Shown here piece after piece: positions 1-10,114 of a DNA stretch of 22,300 nt (positions are counted from its first letter, which is position 1; every line of letters starts with the position of its first letter). The stretch covers positions 1 to 22,300 of the forward strand of contig CALSCQ010000488.1 in the NCBI GenBank assembly GCA_943704525.1, in the 5' to 3' direction. Source of the DNA: Pigoraptor vietnamica (lineage: Eukaryota > Opisthokonta > Filasterea). Position numbers and translations under genes: made by a program. A model generated the notes under the pieces. The model saw only the letters and a list, made by a program, of their open reading frames with translations, was not told the origin of the DNA and made no database searches.

Positions 1-112
1 TCTGGGGGGTGCGTCAGTGTTGCACGCGTCGATATTGCTGCACAGACGCACACTGCATACACACGCACGACACCCGGCCACACACTGACACGATCGCACG
101 TGCTTGTCCCAG

Positions 113-1236
113 GGAGCTCCTGCAGTCGCCCGAGTGCCCAAAGACGCCCACCCTCGAGGACTTTGGCATCTCCGCGCTCACACTCGCCGCGCTTAAGAAC
201 AACGCCGCGGCGTCCGCAAAGAAGGGCGCCGCCGTGAATCTTCCGGCTTACAGGGCCGCGCCCACCTACGAGGCTACAACGCCCGCGCGTGCTGGCCGTG
301 TGCCGTGAGTGTTTCGCGTGTGCACTGTGATTGGATGCTTGGCTGCTCTTCGTCTGCGTGTTTCTGTGTCTCGTGGTGACGACTGTGTCTTAACCGCAAG
401 CAGAAACGCTGCCGCAACACCAGCGGCGCCCCCGTCTTACTCGGCCATTACGCCGTCAATGCGCGTGAACACTTCAAAGGCCGCCGTTACGCCCGGAGGC
501 CTCGTTACGCCCAGTGGTCCGCGTCCTGCGCTTCCAAAGTTCACACCGGTAAGCACTGACATTACACACGACGACACATGCACATTTATTGACACTATAG
601 TACCTACACAATGCTCTCCTCAAAAAAAAGGGGGGGGGGGGGCATGGCAGCACATTTGCGTTTGTGTGCGTCTTCGAATTCTCACATCTCACTTGCTCTG
701 CAGAAGCGGGATGGAGACATTGTCCCTGTCGAGGGTGCGGCGCTGCGTCACGTGACAGCTGAGGAGTGGACGACCATGCCCGACTACATCCGCGCCCAAC
801 TGACGCTCGATTTCGTCAACGACACGGCCGACGCGGTGAGTTGAGACTGAGAGGAGAAGCATTTGAGGGTGCACACGCAAAGCCGCTCTGAATGCTCAAT
901 GGGATGCTGTGGTGGCTCTGTGCGCAGTCCGCTTCTCACACGCCATTCGATGCTGTAAGACCCGCTAGCTTTAGAATCAGTCGACACTTCTCCGTCAATT
1001 TTAAACATGTCCGGCGCCTTTCTCTCCCCCTTCAGATCAGCGCGTTTGCGGTGTACAAAGCGTCGGAGGGCGCCGGCGGCGTCGCGGGCATTTTGCAGTC
1101 GGAGCTCCGCGAGTCGCTAGAACTCGGCACGAAGACAAAGGCGGTTGTTCTCGTCCTCCTCAAGCTGCGGAGGCTCGTGCTGCGGTCGTCGGAGTACGGA
1201 GACCCGGCGGACCCGATGTACACGCTCGCAGTGTGA
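113..1236 (+). CDS. SKA1-type microtubule-binding protein, 3' part (four exons)
   Basis: Exons are placed at 113-304, 404-548, 704-835 and 1036-1236; frames join cleanly (ends GTGAGT, GTAAGC, GTGAGT; acceptors CAG) and the stop is TGA at 1234. The C-terminal half, from about HVTAEEWTTMPDYIRAQLT to VLLKLRRLVLRS, follows the winged-helix microtubule-binding domain of SKA1, where human SKA1 has an acidic 'EEEFESIPKYIRGRLT' segment and a 'VLLNILRHCRRL' helix near its end. In animals SKA1 works in the outer-kinetochore SKA complex, holding spindle microtubules. The first exon carries SPECPKTPTLEDFGIS, followed by a low-complexity Ala/Pro/Thr/Ser linker rich in TP and SP sites that could be phosphorylated. 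The 5' end, including any coiled coil, lies outside the window; bases 1-112 are intron ending in CCCAG. The family call is by remembered similarity and fairly good; orthology to SKA1 rather than a SKA1/SKA3-like mixture is uncertain. Confidence 0.62.
622..642 (+). repeat. A8G13 homopolymer junction inside an intron
   Basis: Eight A are followed directly by thirteen G within the third intron seen of the SKA1-type gene. The G run could form a quadruplex in the transcript. It is also a typical place for assembly or sequencing length errors. No function is implied. Confidence 0.8.
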
Positions 1237-1774
1237 GTGCGTGGGAATGAACAATTCTTCGTCGTGTTTGCACGTTGTTGTATCAGCGAAAGCAAACAAT
1301 ACGACCGTCCAACGACACGAATGGGAGGGGATGCACGGCACCTTCGCACAACCCCCGCACGTGGAAAGGAGAGTGTGACCTCTGCGCCATAGCCAAATGA
1401 GTCCGCAGGGTCCACCAACTCACACACCTGCTAAACGTTACACTTGTAGCATTAGAGAAAACCTTTCTTATGCGAGGCGGCGGACGCAAGCGATACGACG
1501 CAAGAAGACGCAAGCCAGCAACCAGCAAAGTGCCTGTGGCGCTCCGTGCTCCACGCAGACAGCGCAGACAGGCATTCGCCCTATTGCGACATAAAAAGAC
1601 GATGTGGTGGTCGACGTTGCTGGCGATAACAGCAGCTTCAAAGCCATAGCGTGCAAGTGCATGTAACGTGTGCGAGCGCGAGTGTAAATAATGCGTGTCG
1701 CAAGCAACCCCTCGTAGCCCTTGAGACGACCCATCGCACGGCCGTGAGCGAAGGCCGCGACGCCCCGCACACCC
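1237..1774. other. Convergent intergenic gap, no gene seen
   Basis: This stretch lies between the stop codons of two convergent genes and should hold both 3' UTRs. I see no protein-like frame, no RNA gene and no clear AATAAA signal on either strand. Confidence 0.5.
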
Positions 1775-2060
1775 TCACTTGAGCGTGCCGCTCCAGTTGA
1801 CGGGATTGAGCACCATCGTGCGCCTGTCGAGCTCCCTCTCCGTTTCCCTGTCCCGCTCGGCCTGGTTGCGCTTCTCCGCCGCAATCTGCGACACGTGTGG
1901 GTGCGTGAGAGTGGCAGGAGTGCGCACACTAAACGGCGTATTTGTCGGCGTCTATAATAGGTAAATACAGACACACACACACACACTCTCTCTCTCACTC
2001 TCTCTCACTCTCACAGAATCGATGGGGGGTTCAACCTCTATGACTGCCACGAACTGAGGT

Positions 2061-2095
<35 letters not shown>

Positions 2096-2763
2096 TCACA
2101 CTCACACACACACATACACACAAGCTCATTCTCATTGTCCTCAAGGCCGCACGCACCGCCTGGTTCGTTTCGAGGCACAGCTTGGCGAAATCGTGTCGGA
2201 CAACGTGCCCCTTATATATCTCCCACGCCGCGGCGCCGTCGACCTCAAGCAGGTTCTGCTCGAAGGCCAGCTCGCGCTCCTTCTCTGCCACCGTTTCGCG
2301 CTCTTTCACCTGCATCTGCTCCTCCAGTGCCACGCGATGCGCCTCACTGCGACAAGGCGTATGGCATAAGACAGGAGGCCTTATGATGGCAAAGTATATG
2401 AGAAACACCACAATTTACACACGCACTTGCGCACACCACACTTGCCGATAGAGACACACATGCGACGCACACGCACATGCACGCACACACACGCCAATAC
2501 ACACCGCATGCCACATGCACGCACTACATGTACGCATCACGAACACGCGCGCACACCCACACGGAGGCGCGCCTGTCCTCGTCCGTGCCGTAGTACAGCT
2601 TCTGCAGCGGCGAGTGCGTGCTTTCCCTCGCGCGCTGCTTCGCAAGCCACTTCTGCTCCTCCTTCTCCTGGTTCAGATCAAACGTCGTCTCCGTGAGGCG
2701 ACTCGGCGGTCGCATGGCGCGAAAGCCGATGCGCGGCTGCCCGTCCAACCCGTACAGGTTCAT
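1775..2763 (-). CDS. RIB43A-like coiled-coil protein (three exons)
   Basis: Read on the minus strand, exon 1 runs 2763 to about 2561, exon 2 about 2346 to 2157, and exon 3 1885 to 1775 (stop TGA). The product is about 167 residues and starts MNLYGLDGQPRIGF. The middle is strongly charged and helical; its segment LEEQMQVKERETVAEKEREL followed by AFEQNLL resembles the 'LDxQVxEKKxREEAEKERDxAF' region of RIB43A, a protein of ciliary doublet microtubules. The C-terminus (LNPVNWSGTLK) is short. Full RIB43A proteins are about 380 residues, so this would be a half-length relative or a separate microtubule inner protein. The exon 1/2 junction is ambiguous: a donor after 2561 with an acceptor before 2346, or a later acceptor giving phase 0. 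Coding status is well supported by balanced composition; the family name is tentative. If right, the organism builds a cilium. Confidence 0.5.
2062..2091. repeat. (CA)n microsatellite in intron of the RIB43A-like gene
   Basis: An almost pure CA tract, followed by CTCACA variants to about 2122. In the sense of the gene it reads as TG-rich sequence just after the splice donor of exon 2, the pattern seen in many introns of this window. Confidence 0.85.
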
Positions 2764-2927
2764 TCTCGGTGCGTGTGATGCTCGAGCTCGATGGAGCCAC
2801 GCTGCGACACTCTCTAGGACGAACGTTGGCGGAACGCTTGCGTGCGTATGTCCACGTTGGGGCCCGAGCCCCTTGGGTTGTGCAAGCCCTGTAAAGAGTC
2901 GGCAACGACAACTTTGGCCTTCGAGTG

Positions 2928-2930
<3 letters not shown>

Positions 2931-2970
<40 letters not shown>

Positions 2971-3000
2971 GTGTGTGTGTGTGTGTGTGTGTTTGTGTGT
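2931..3000. repeat. (TG)n microsatellite between divergent genes
   Basis: About 70 bases of TG broken by single T insertions. It lies between the divergent start codons at 2763 (minus) and 3201 (plus), so inside a shared promoter region. Such tracts can adopt Z-DNA; whether this one does is unknown. Confidence 0.9.
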
Positions 3001-3037
3001 GAGTGCTCTTGTGGGGCCAATTTGAAATTTGCGGCAC

Positions 3038-3061
3038 CGGAATCGGAATCGGAATCGGAAC
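3038..3061. repeat. CGGAAT hexamer repeat, four units
   Basis: Four head-to-tail CGGAAT units, the last ending CGGAAC, about 140 bp upstream of the aminopeptidase start codon. The GGAA core is the ETS-type binding core, so a site array is conceivable, but a simple microsatellite explains it equally well. Confidence 0.75.
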
Positions 3062-3200
3062 GGGATTTCCACACGTGCGGCAACAGCCGGTTCATCCCAG
3101 CATCAACTGCCCATTGAGACGACTTTACTAAAGTCATCTCCTTTTGTTTTTCTTTCTCTTTTGGCATTCGTCTCACCCGTGTCGCTGCGTAACGGACAAC

Positions 3201-3967
3201 ATGGCGGACGTGGCGCTGAGCGCGCGCGTGTGCGTGGGGTGTGGGCAGCCGGCGCAGATGCAGTGCCCGACATGCCTCTCCCTCAAGCTCCCACCGAGCC
3301 CCTTCTGCTCGCAGACGTGCTTCAAGGCGAACTGGGCCACGCACAAGGCCGTCCACGCGCCCCCAGGTGCGCAGAGAAGCGATCCCACACTGGCACGCGC
3401 GTGTGTTGTTGCTTGATTGTTACAATCTGTTGGCGGAGGCATTAACTTCGTTCTGCACAATGGCTTCAGTAACCACTTCGAACGGGCACGTGGCGCCTCC
3501 CGCGGGATACAACCCCTTCCCCGGATACCCGTACACCGGCGAATTGCGACCATGGCCGTATGGGCCCGTGCGCACGGTTCCCGCACACATTGCACGGCCC
3601 GAGTATGCCGAATCATGTGAGTGATCGCGTACTGCGTTGGGCTGCACGCGTCTGTGAGAGCTCGTTTGGTGTGTCTCAAATGCGCATGCACATGTCTGTA
3701 TGTGTGCGTGTACGTGCGTGCGTGGGGTGCCTGCGTGTGCGTGTCTCTGTGTCTGCGTCTGTGGGTGCGCACTCGTCGTCGCTCACACGCGGGCGTTTGC
3801 AGCAATCCCCGTGTCAGAACAGAAGGCAAAGCAGTCGTCGACCATTGAGGTCATGTCGCCCGCCATGATCGAGAAGCTGCGCAAGGTCGGACTGGTGGGT
3901 CACGTGGGCAGAGGAGAGACCTCATATCAATAGGCAGAGGGAGTTATCCCTCGACTGTGGGCAGTAG

Positions 3968-4032
<65 letters not shown>

Positions 4033-5723
4033 GCGCGCACGCACTAGGGCGAATGGTGTATGAACCATTGTTGTGTCGTGTTCACTCGATATTCACCCCG
4101 AAAAACGTGTCTCGGCATTCGCCTGCTGCGTAATGGAAGCACATGCGTGCAGTGGTACCTTCCGACGTCTCCGTCCCTGTGCTTGTGTTCTCACGCGCAC
4201 TCTCTCGCACACTGCAGCTGGGCCGCGAAGTGCTGGATCTAGCCGCCGCTGCCATTCGCCCCGGTGTTACGTGCGATGAGATTGACCGCATCGTGCACGA
4301 GGCGTGCGTCGAGCGCAACGCATATCCCTCCCCTCTCAACTACTACAAGTTTCCCAAGTCGTGCTGCACGTGGGCTGCTCTTGCGTTTTGTCCTGTACTG
4401 CTGCCGTTGTGTGTGTGTGTGTGCATTGTGGGTGTTGCTGCCGTTGTGTGCTGTCCTGTGTTGCTGGTGTTGTATGTATGCGTGTTGTGGGTGTTGCGGC
4501 TGTTGTGTGTCACATGTGTCATGTGTGCGGTGTGTGTGTGTTGTCTGTGCGGTGTGTGTGATGTAGGTATGGTGTATTCTGGACTTTGCACAGCGTGACG
4601 CTGGTGTGCTTCGCTCCCCAGTTCCGTCAACGAGGTCATCTGCCACGGCATACCCGACACGCGGCCGCTGCAGGACGGAGACATTGTGAACGTCGACGTG
4701 TCGGTGTTTCACGACGGCGTGCACAGCGATCTTAACGAGACGTTTTTCGTGGGGAAGGTGGACGACGCCGGGAAGCACCTCGTGAAGGCCGCGTGGGAGT
4801 GTCTGGACAAGGCCATTCAAATAGGTGTGTGGTTGTCTGTGGGTTCAGTGAGTACGTTGCGGCTGTGTGCGCGTCTGTGTGTCTGACGTTGTGTGGACGA
4901 TGCGTCTGCGTGCAGTGTGTCGGGATGTGTCTGTCTTTCTATGTGTGTGCGTGTGTGAGTGCCTTGCTGCATGTACGTGCTTACACCGTGGGCCACAGTC
5001 AAGCCTGGCGTCCTCTACCGAGATGTCGGCAACGTCATCCAGAAGCACGCAACCGCCAACAAAGTCTCTGTCGTGCGAAGCTATTGCGGCCACGGGGTCC
5101 ACTCGCTCTTCCACTGCGCACCGAACGTCCCACATTACGCAAGTGGGTGTCGTTCTGTGTGTGCGTGTGCGTACTGTGTGTAAGAGAGAGAGAGAGTGTG
5201 TGTGTGTGTGTGTGTGCGCGCGCGCGAGACAAAAATGTTCCCTGTGCTCTGTTCCCTTGCTAATCGCAATTTCAACTGTTATCTCTTCTCGCTGCAGAAA
5301 ACAAGGCGGTGGGCGTTATGAAGCCTGGTCACGTTTTTACCATTGAGCCGATGATCAACGAAGGTGCGTAAATATACGGCACACGCGCGCGCTCACACAC
5401 ACATTCATACATGCACACAAGCACAAGCACACACACACACACACACACAAACGCACACACATCGCACAAGCACACACACACATACACACACACACACACT
5501 AACACACACACAACACGAGCCTATTGCCATCATTGACTCTCACCATGCTTCAGGCACGTATATGGACGAGACGTGGCCTGACGACTGGACTTCGGTGACG
5601 CGCGATGGCAAGCGGAGCGCGCAGTTTGAGCACACGCTGCTTGTGACGGAGACGGGCTGCGAAGTGCTCACGCGCCGAAGGGACCACGACGGCCTCCCGC
5701 ACTTTATGACGCAGGCGCAGTGA
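3201..5723 (+). CDS. METAP1: Methionine aminopeptidase type 1 (eight exons)
   Basis: Exons: 3201-3366, 3470-3616, 3803-3894, 4218-4369, 4622-4824, 4999-5142, 5298-5363 and 5554-5723, giving 379 residues against 386 in human METAP1. The enzyme removes the initiator methionine from new cytosolic proteins at the ribosome. The N-terminal C6H2 zinc finger is complete (C11, C14, C22, C25, C36, C40, H48, H52). A linker with [15 protein letters not shown] leads into the pita-bread catalytic domain. The metal-binding positions are all present: the two Asp in [17 protein letters not shown], His in CGHGVH, Glu in FTIEPM and Glu in QFEHTLL. Every junction restores the known family sequence, which makes the exon map reliable and calibrates splice sites for the rest of the window. 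Introns 3 and 7 carry CA tracts and the others are GT-rich. The gene looks intact. Confidence 0.97.
3969..4030. repeat. (CA)n microsatellite in METAP1 intron 3
   Basis: About 30 uninterrupted CA units, then a short GCGC stretch. Here the gene's sense strand is CA rather than TG, opposite to most GT-rich introns in the window. Confidence 0.92.
4390..4567. repeat. Imperfect TG/TTGC-rich repeats in METAP1 intron 4
   Basis: The intron contains degenerate repeats of TGTGGGTGTTGC and GCCGTTGTGTG, two to three copies each, plus short TG runs. It looks like microsatellite-driven growth of the intron. Confidence 0.6.
5395..5512. repeat. CA-rich tract in METAP1 intron 7
   Basis: Interrupted CA repeats with ACAAGCACA and ACATACACA variants fill most of the intron between exon 7 and exon 8. 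Confidence 0.85.
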
Positions 5724-6016
5724 GCCGCGTGTGCGCAGTGTCCTCATGAAGAGTGCTCTGGCCTGCTATCATTGCGTGCAGTGTGATGCTAAAATTTAGT
5801 GAGTGCCTCTGCGCAGTGGGCCGTGTCTGTGGCATCATTCTACAGCGTAACTGCGGCAGACACAGCATCTTCGATCGGCACCATGTAGCACCTTCGTGCC
5901 ATTGCTTTCGACGAGAAGAAAGAAAAAAAAAGAAAAAAGAGGGCACTCTGTTATAGATTTCGCGTGTATTCAGCCAGGGCTGTTCCAAACGCCCAAAGTC
6001 AAAAATTCAGTATGTA
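5724..6016. other. Convergent intergenic gap
   Basis: The space between the METAP1 stop and the stop of the minus-strand kinase gene. It contains an A-rich purine tract near 5917-5942 and no gene-like frame; it should be the two 3' UTRs. Confidence 0.5.
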
Positions 6017-9000
6017 TCACGCAGACATTTCGCTCAGTTGCACGTCAATATTCGGCGTCACCGTAGGCGCGGCTCCCTCCCCGTCCCCGTCGAGTGCCGT
6101 GAGGAAAGGGTGCTCCAGCAGCGCCTGCGCGTGCTCGCGCGACGACGGCGACCGCACGATGCACCGCGACAGAATATCGTACAGGTCGGCGTCGCAGTCC
6201 TCCGGAAACGCCGGCAAGTCGCGGCCGGCAGCAATGCGGTACATGAGCGTGTAGTTGTTTGGCGGCGGCGCCTGTTCTCCGCTCCCGCCCGCGGGCTCCG
6301 CGTCCGTCCACGGAATTCGCCCCGTGGCCATCTGCAGAATCGCGCAGCCGAGCGACCACACGTCGCAGCTGCGGCCGTGCGGCTCGCCCCGGATGACCTC
6401 CGGGGCCATGAACGCGACCGTCCCAAAGTGGCCCGCCGTGAACTCCCCCGTCATCGTCAGGCACCCCGTGAGGCGCGACGACGACCCAAAGTCGCTGATC
6501 TTGGCCACGGAAAAATCGTGCGACAGGAGAATGTTGGCGCACTTGATGTCCCGGTGGATGATGCCCCGCGAGTGCATGTGCGCAACCGCAGAGACAAGCT
6601 GCCGGGCGTAGTGGCGCACGCGGCCGAGCGGGAGCGCGCCCACGCGAGAGACGAGTCCGGACAGCGTTCCGCCCGTCATGAGCTCCAGGAACAGATCGAC
6701 CCGAAACGCGTGCACGCGCGCGCACGGCGACGTGCAGTCCGCATCGCCCGACGCCTCGTAAACGCCTCCCAAGCACGCAATCACGTTGGGGTGGTTCAGC
6801 GTGCGGAGAATCGCCGCCTCCCGCGACGCACTGCGGAGGGCGCTGTCGCGCTCGAGCGCCGTGGCGCATGCGCCATCTACCCGCTTCACCGCAAACTGCC
6901 GCCCTGTCGGGTCCTCGCCCAAGTGCACCGACGCATTTCCCCCCCGGCCGAGGCGCTGCTTCAGCGTCCACGCGGTCCCCTCCGCGAAGAGGCCCGCCGG
7001 CACGCACGGGTACACGTCGCTCACCACGTCCTTCGCCAGGTGCATGCGCGAGACGGCGACCGCGAGGCCGTCCAGCAGCTCTCCCGCGCGCACTTCCCGC
7101 ACGCGGCGCGCGCGTTCCTCCTGCTCTTCCTCGTCCTTCACGAGCTCCGCGCACGTCTTTTCCGGCTGCGCCTCTTCCTCGGGCTCGTCCTCCGATTCCT
7201 CGTCCTCCTCCCACTTGAACTCCTTCGCTGTCGACGACGACGGCGCACCCCCCGCAGACTGCTTGCGAGGGGACGACGTCGCGCGCGATTTGACCGTCGT
7301 GCGATGCATGCGCCGCTTGGCCAGCCGGGAAGCGACCGACCGGCTCATAGCGGGCTGCAGCTGTGCGACGGCGCCGCGTGCGTCGGGAAGCAGCGACGGG
7401 ATTTGCTCTGCGACCGCGCAGCACTCGACGATCAGGTCGACCGCCCTCCGACCCACGCGCGCATGGCGAATGGCGAGGGCGGCGACCGCAAACGACAGGG
7501 CATTGCGCAGCACGGGCTCTCCCCTCCTCATGTCAATTAGCGCGCTCGGCGACTGCGAGAGGAGGTTCAGTGCGAGGAGGAGTCGCGCGTGCCACCACCG
7601 CCACGGCCAGGGCTTCCCGTCGGCGCCCACTGAGCGGGAGAGGTCGAGGACGTACGGGACGACGGCCGACGCGCCCCACCGCGGGTCCAGCGAGAGGCGA
7701 CACGCGAGCGAAAGGGACGCCGAGCCGATGCGCTTGTTGGTATCGGACACGCGCGAAGTGACGGCATCGAGCAGGACCGACAGCGCGCGCTTCGCGAGGG
7801 GCGCGGGGACACCGAGGGGCATGTCTTCGGCGGCGAGGATGCTCGAGAGGGCGCCCGCAGCCGACTGGTGCACGCGGGCGACAGGGTCCGCGATGCCCTT
7901 CGCGATGACGCCGCACACGGCTTCGAGCACGGCGGCCGCGGGGACGGGCTCGGTGGAGGCGCCGTCGAGCGACCGCCGCACAATGTCGGCGTCGCCCGCC
8001 GCAATGGCCGCCGCGAGCGTCTGGCTGAGCGACTTGACGGCCGTCTCGCGCGGGATCCAGTTGCTCGCGCTCACGGCGGCAAACAGCGGCGCGCCGAGAA
8101 TGGCCTGCGGAGTGAGGCTCGTGGGATTCGGTCCCGCCGGTGGGGCCGCTTCGGCGACCGCGACAAGGGCCGTCTCTGCTGCCGCGCCGCCCGCGACCTC
8201 TCCGCCACGCGCCGTCTCGTCCACACACTCGCCGCCGGGGCACTCGGGCATTGCAATCGCAGGCGAACTGACCGTCGACGAATACCCGGAGTCCGTCCCC
8301 GACGTCGCGCCATCCGCGCACGGCGTGGCCGGCGCCGGCACCGCGACGGGAATCGCGAGCGCCAGATTATTCGCCACGGCGCGCGAGGGAGGGGGTGTCG
8401 TGTCGGTCGGTGCCGAAGTTGTCGTGGCCACTGCTGTCGTCCCCGGGTTCGAGGCCTGCGACGGCGCGGCGACTTCTTTCCACTCGCACCGGCAGAGCGG
8501 GCAGCAGGCCTTCTTTCCCTTGCTCGTCCGCTCCTCGGTCCAAATGCGCATGCAGTGCTGGTGAAAGCGGTTGCCGCAGCCCTTGCGACAGAACGTGAGG
8601 CTCTCCTCGTCCACCATCTCGAGAAGGCAAATGGCACACGGGACGTCGTCGTCTGCTTTGGGCGCAAACTCCCACTCGCCGTCTTCGGCCGACGCGCCGT
8701 TCGACGCCGACATGACCTCCTCGACGGTACGCGGCTGTCCCGCGCTGCCGCCCGCTCGTACCATGCGCTGCGTTCGCTGCGGATAGATGATGGCGCTGCG
8801 GTGCTCTTGGAACGCGCGGAGGAGCTGTTCCGTCTCAAAGTCCTTGAGGGGCTTGGCCCAGAGCGTCGGCGACGTGCGCGGCACCATGAGCACGCGCAGC
8901 ATGACAAAGAGAAGGTGCACGCAGTAGTCGCGGCCGCAGGTACATGTCTGCGGAAGGGTGGACGCGGGAGTTGAGACGGTGACATCGGGGACATCGTGCG

Positions 9001-9594
9001 TGTGCGCGCGTGTTTTTGTGTGTGCACTAAATGCGCGAAGAGACAAGAGCCCGTACACACACACCGCGCAATAGGGGGAGCGAAATCTCGCTCCCATCAC
9101 CATCATCATACCGACAGCAATGCATGGACTCGTATTACCGTACTACCAGCAGTGCATGGACTCGTATTACCGTACTACCAGCAGTGCATGGACTCGTGCG
9201 AGGACAGAGCAAAAAGGAACAGAGCCGCGCACAACAAAAAACGATGCGACCAAAGGGAGAGGAAGAACAGGCCAACCCAACCCACCTGCGGCCCAATCAG
9301 CACCTGGTGCTTGATTTCGGTCGAGTCGCTGCACACCACAAACGAGCTCGGACCGCCCTGTCGCAGCAGATACAGTCGCACGCGCAGAGCCTTATCCACG
9401 CGGCTGTCGGGGTTGTCGACGGCCACGCGCGGAGGAAGGCGGGCCGTGGGTGCACCCAAGGGCGCGTTGTTGCTAGAAGGCGCGGCAACTTTTGACGCCG
9501 CAATCGAGTTGGATGCGCCCGCAATGAGAGGCACGCCACCGCCGGGGAAGGACGAGGCGCGGCGAGACGCCTTCGAAGCGAATGCATCGGCCAT
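6017..9594 (-). CDS. MEKK1/MAP3K1-like kinase: SWIM, RING, helical repeats, kinase
   Basis: Minus strand, exon 1 9594-9286 and exon 2 8947-6017, 1079 residues. The start ATG at 9594 opens MADAFASKASRR. A SWIM zinc finger (about residues 60-130) is split by the intron exactly before its CxC (C105, C107, C112, H114). A RING domain starts at C207 (CAICLLEM...CCPLC, about 207-262). A Ser/Thr/Pro/Ala-rich linker leads to a helical region resembling the TOG/armadillo region of MEKK1 (roughly 380-640), then an acidic stretch. The C-terminal kinase (about 763-1054) is complete: glycine loop GRGGNASV, catalytic K791, HRDIKCAN with D903, DFG with D922, and AFMAPEV. The segment GHFGTVAFMAPEVIRG followed by GRSCDVWS matches MAP3K1 closely. 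By family, it should be a MAP3K that also acts as a ubiquitin ligase. Whether the RING is active is inference. Confidence 0.93.
9121..9197. repeat. 32-bp tandem repeat in the MEKK1-like intron
   Basis: Two identical 32-bp units, 9121-9152 and 9153-9184, each starting TGCATGGACTCGTATTACCG and ending TACTACCAGCAG, with a third partial copy to 9197. The repeat sits near the donor side of the only intron of the kinase gene (8948-9285). Perfect identity suggests a recent duplication. Confidence 0.93.
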
Positions 9595-9807
9595 TTTTTC
9601 AACGCAAAGTGAGCCCAAAAGGCCCTTTCCGCGCGTCTCTCAGTCGCTGGGCATCATGAGTGACGCAATCTCCCACTCGACGAGTGAATTCGGACCGCCC
9701 AATACGAGCGATCAAGGTCGACGAGAAGTGCGAAGCGAGATCACGTCGTAGCAAAGCGCGCGAAGTAAGTGTGCTGTGTACTGGGGTGAATCGGTGACCC
9801 GAGCAGT

Positions 9808-9879
9808 GTGCGTGTGCACGCGTGTATGCTGTGTATGCTGTGTGTTGCGTGTGTGTGTGCGTGTGTGTATGCTGTGTGC

Positions 9880-9918
<39 letters not shown>

Positions 9919-9953
9919 TGTGTGTGCGTGTGTGTGTGTATGTGCGTGTGTGC
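9808..9953. repeat. GT-rich microsatellite block
   Basis: TG repeats with GC, AT and TGCTGTG interruptions, purest at 9884-9914. It lies 210-360 bp upstream of the kinase start codon. Confidence 0.85.
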
Positions 9954-10114
9954 GGACAACCGTTCGCAGCCACGCGTCCCGCGTTTTGCTGCAATGGGCG
10001 CGGGGGAAGTGACTGGAATGCGCCACTGCACCACGCAGGCTGACGTGGCCGTTGCCTCATAATGCAATGCACGGTGGATGTTTCAAAGTGGGGCAAGCAG
10101 ACATTCGCTGTGCC

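Noticed and set aside
1-112. Possible first coding exon at the left edge
   Set aside because: The frame gives a Cys/His/Thr-rich peptide typical of CA-rich intron, and the stretch ends in a clear CCCAG acceptor in front of the coding exon.
6038-8564. Very long plus-strand open frames (500 and 592 codons) opposite the kinase gene
   Set aside because: They are antisense to a fully conserved kinase gene, rich in Arg/Ala/Ser/Pro, without motifs. Strong GC bias at third positions removes stops on the other strand.
9121-9197. CRISPR-like or transposon-end interpretation of the 32-bp repeat
   Set aside because: The units abut with no spacers and there are no inverted ends. It is a simple tandem duplication inside a spliced intron.
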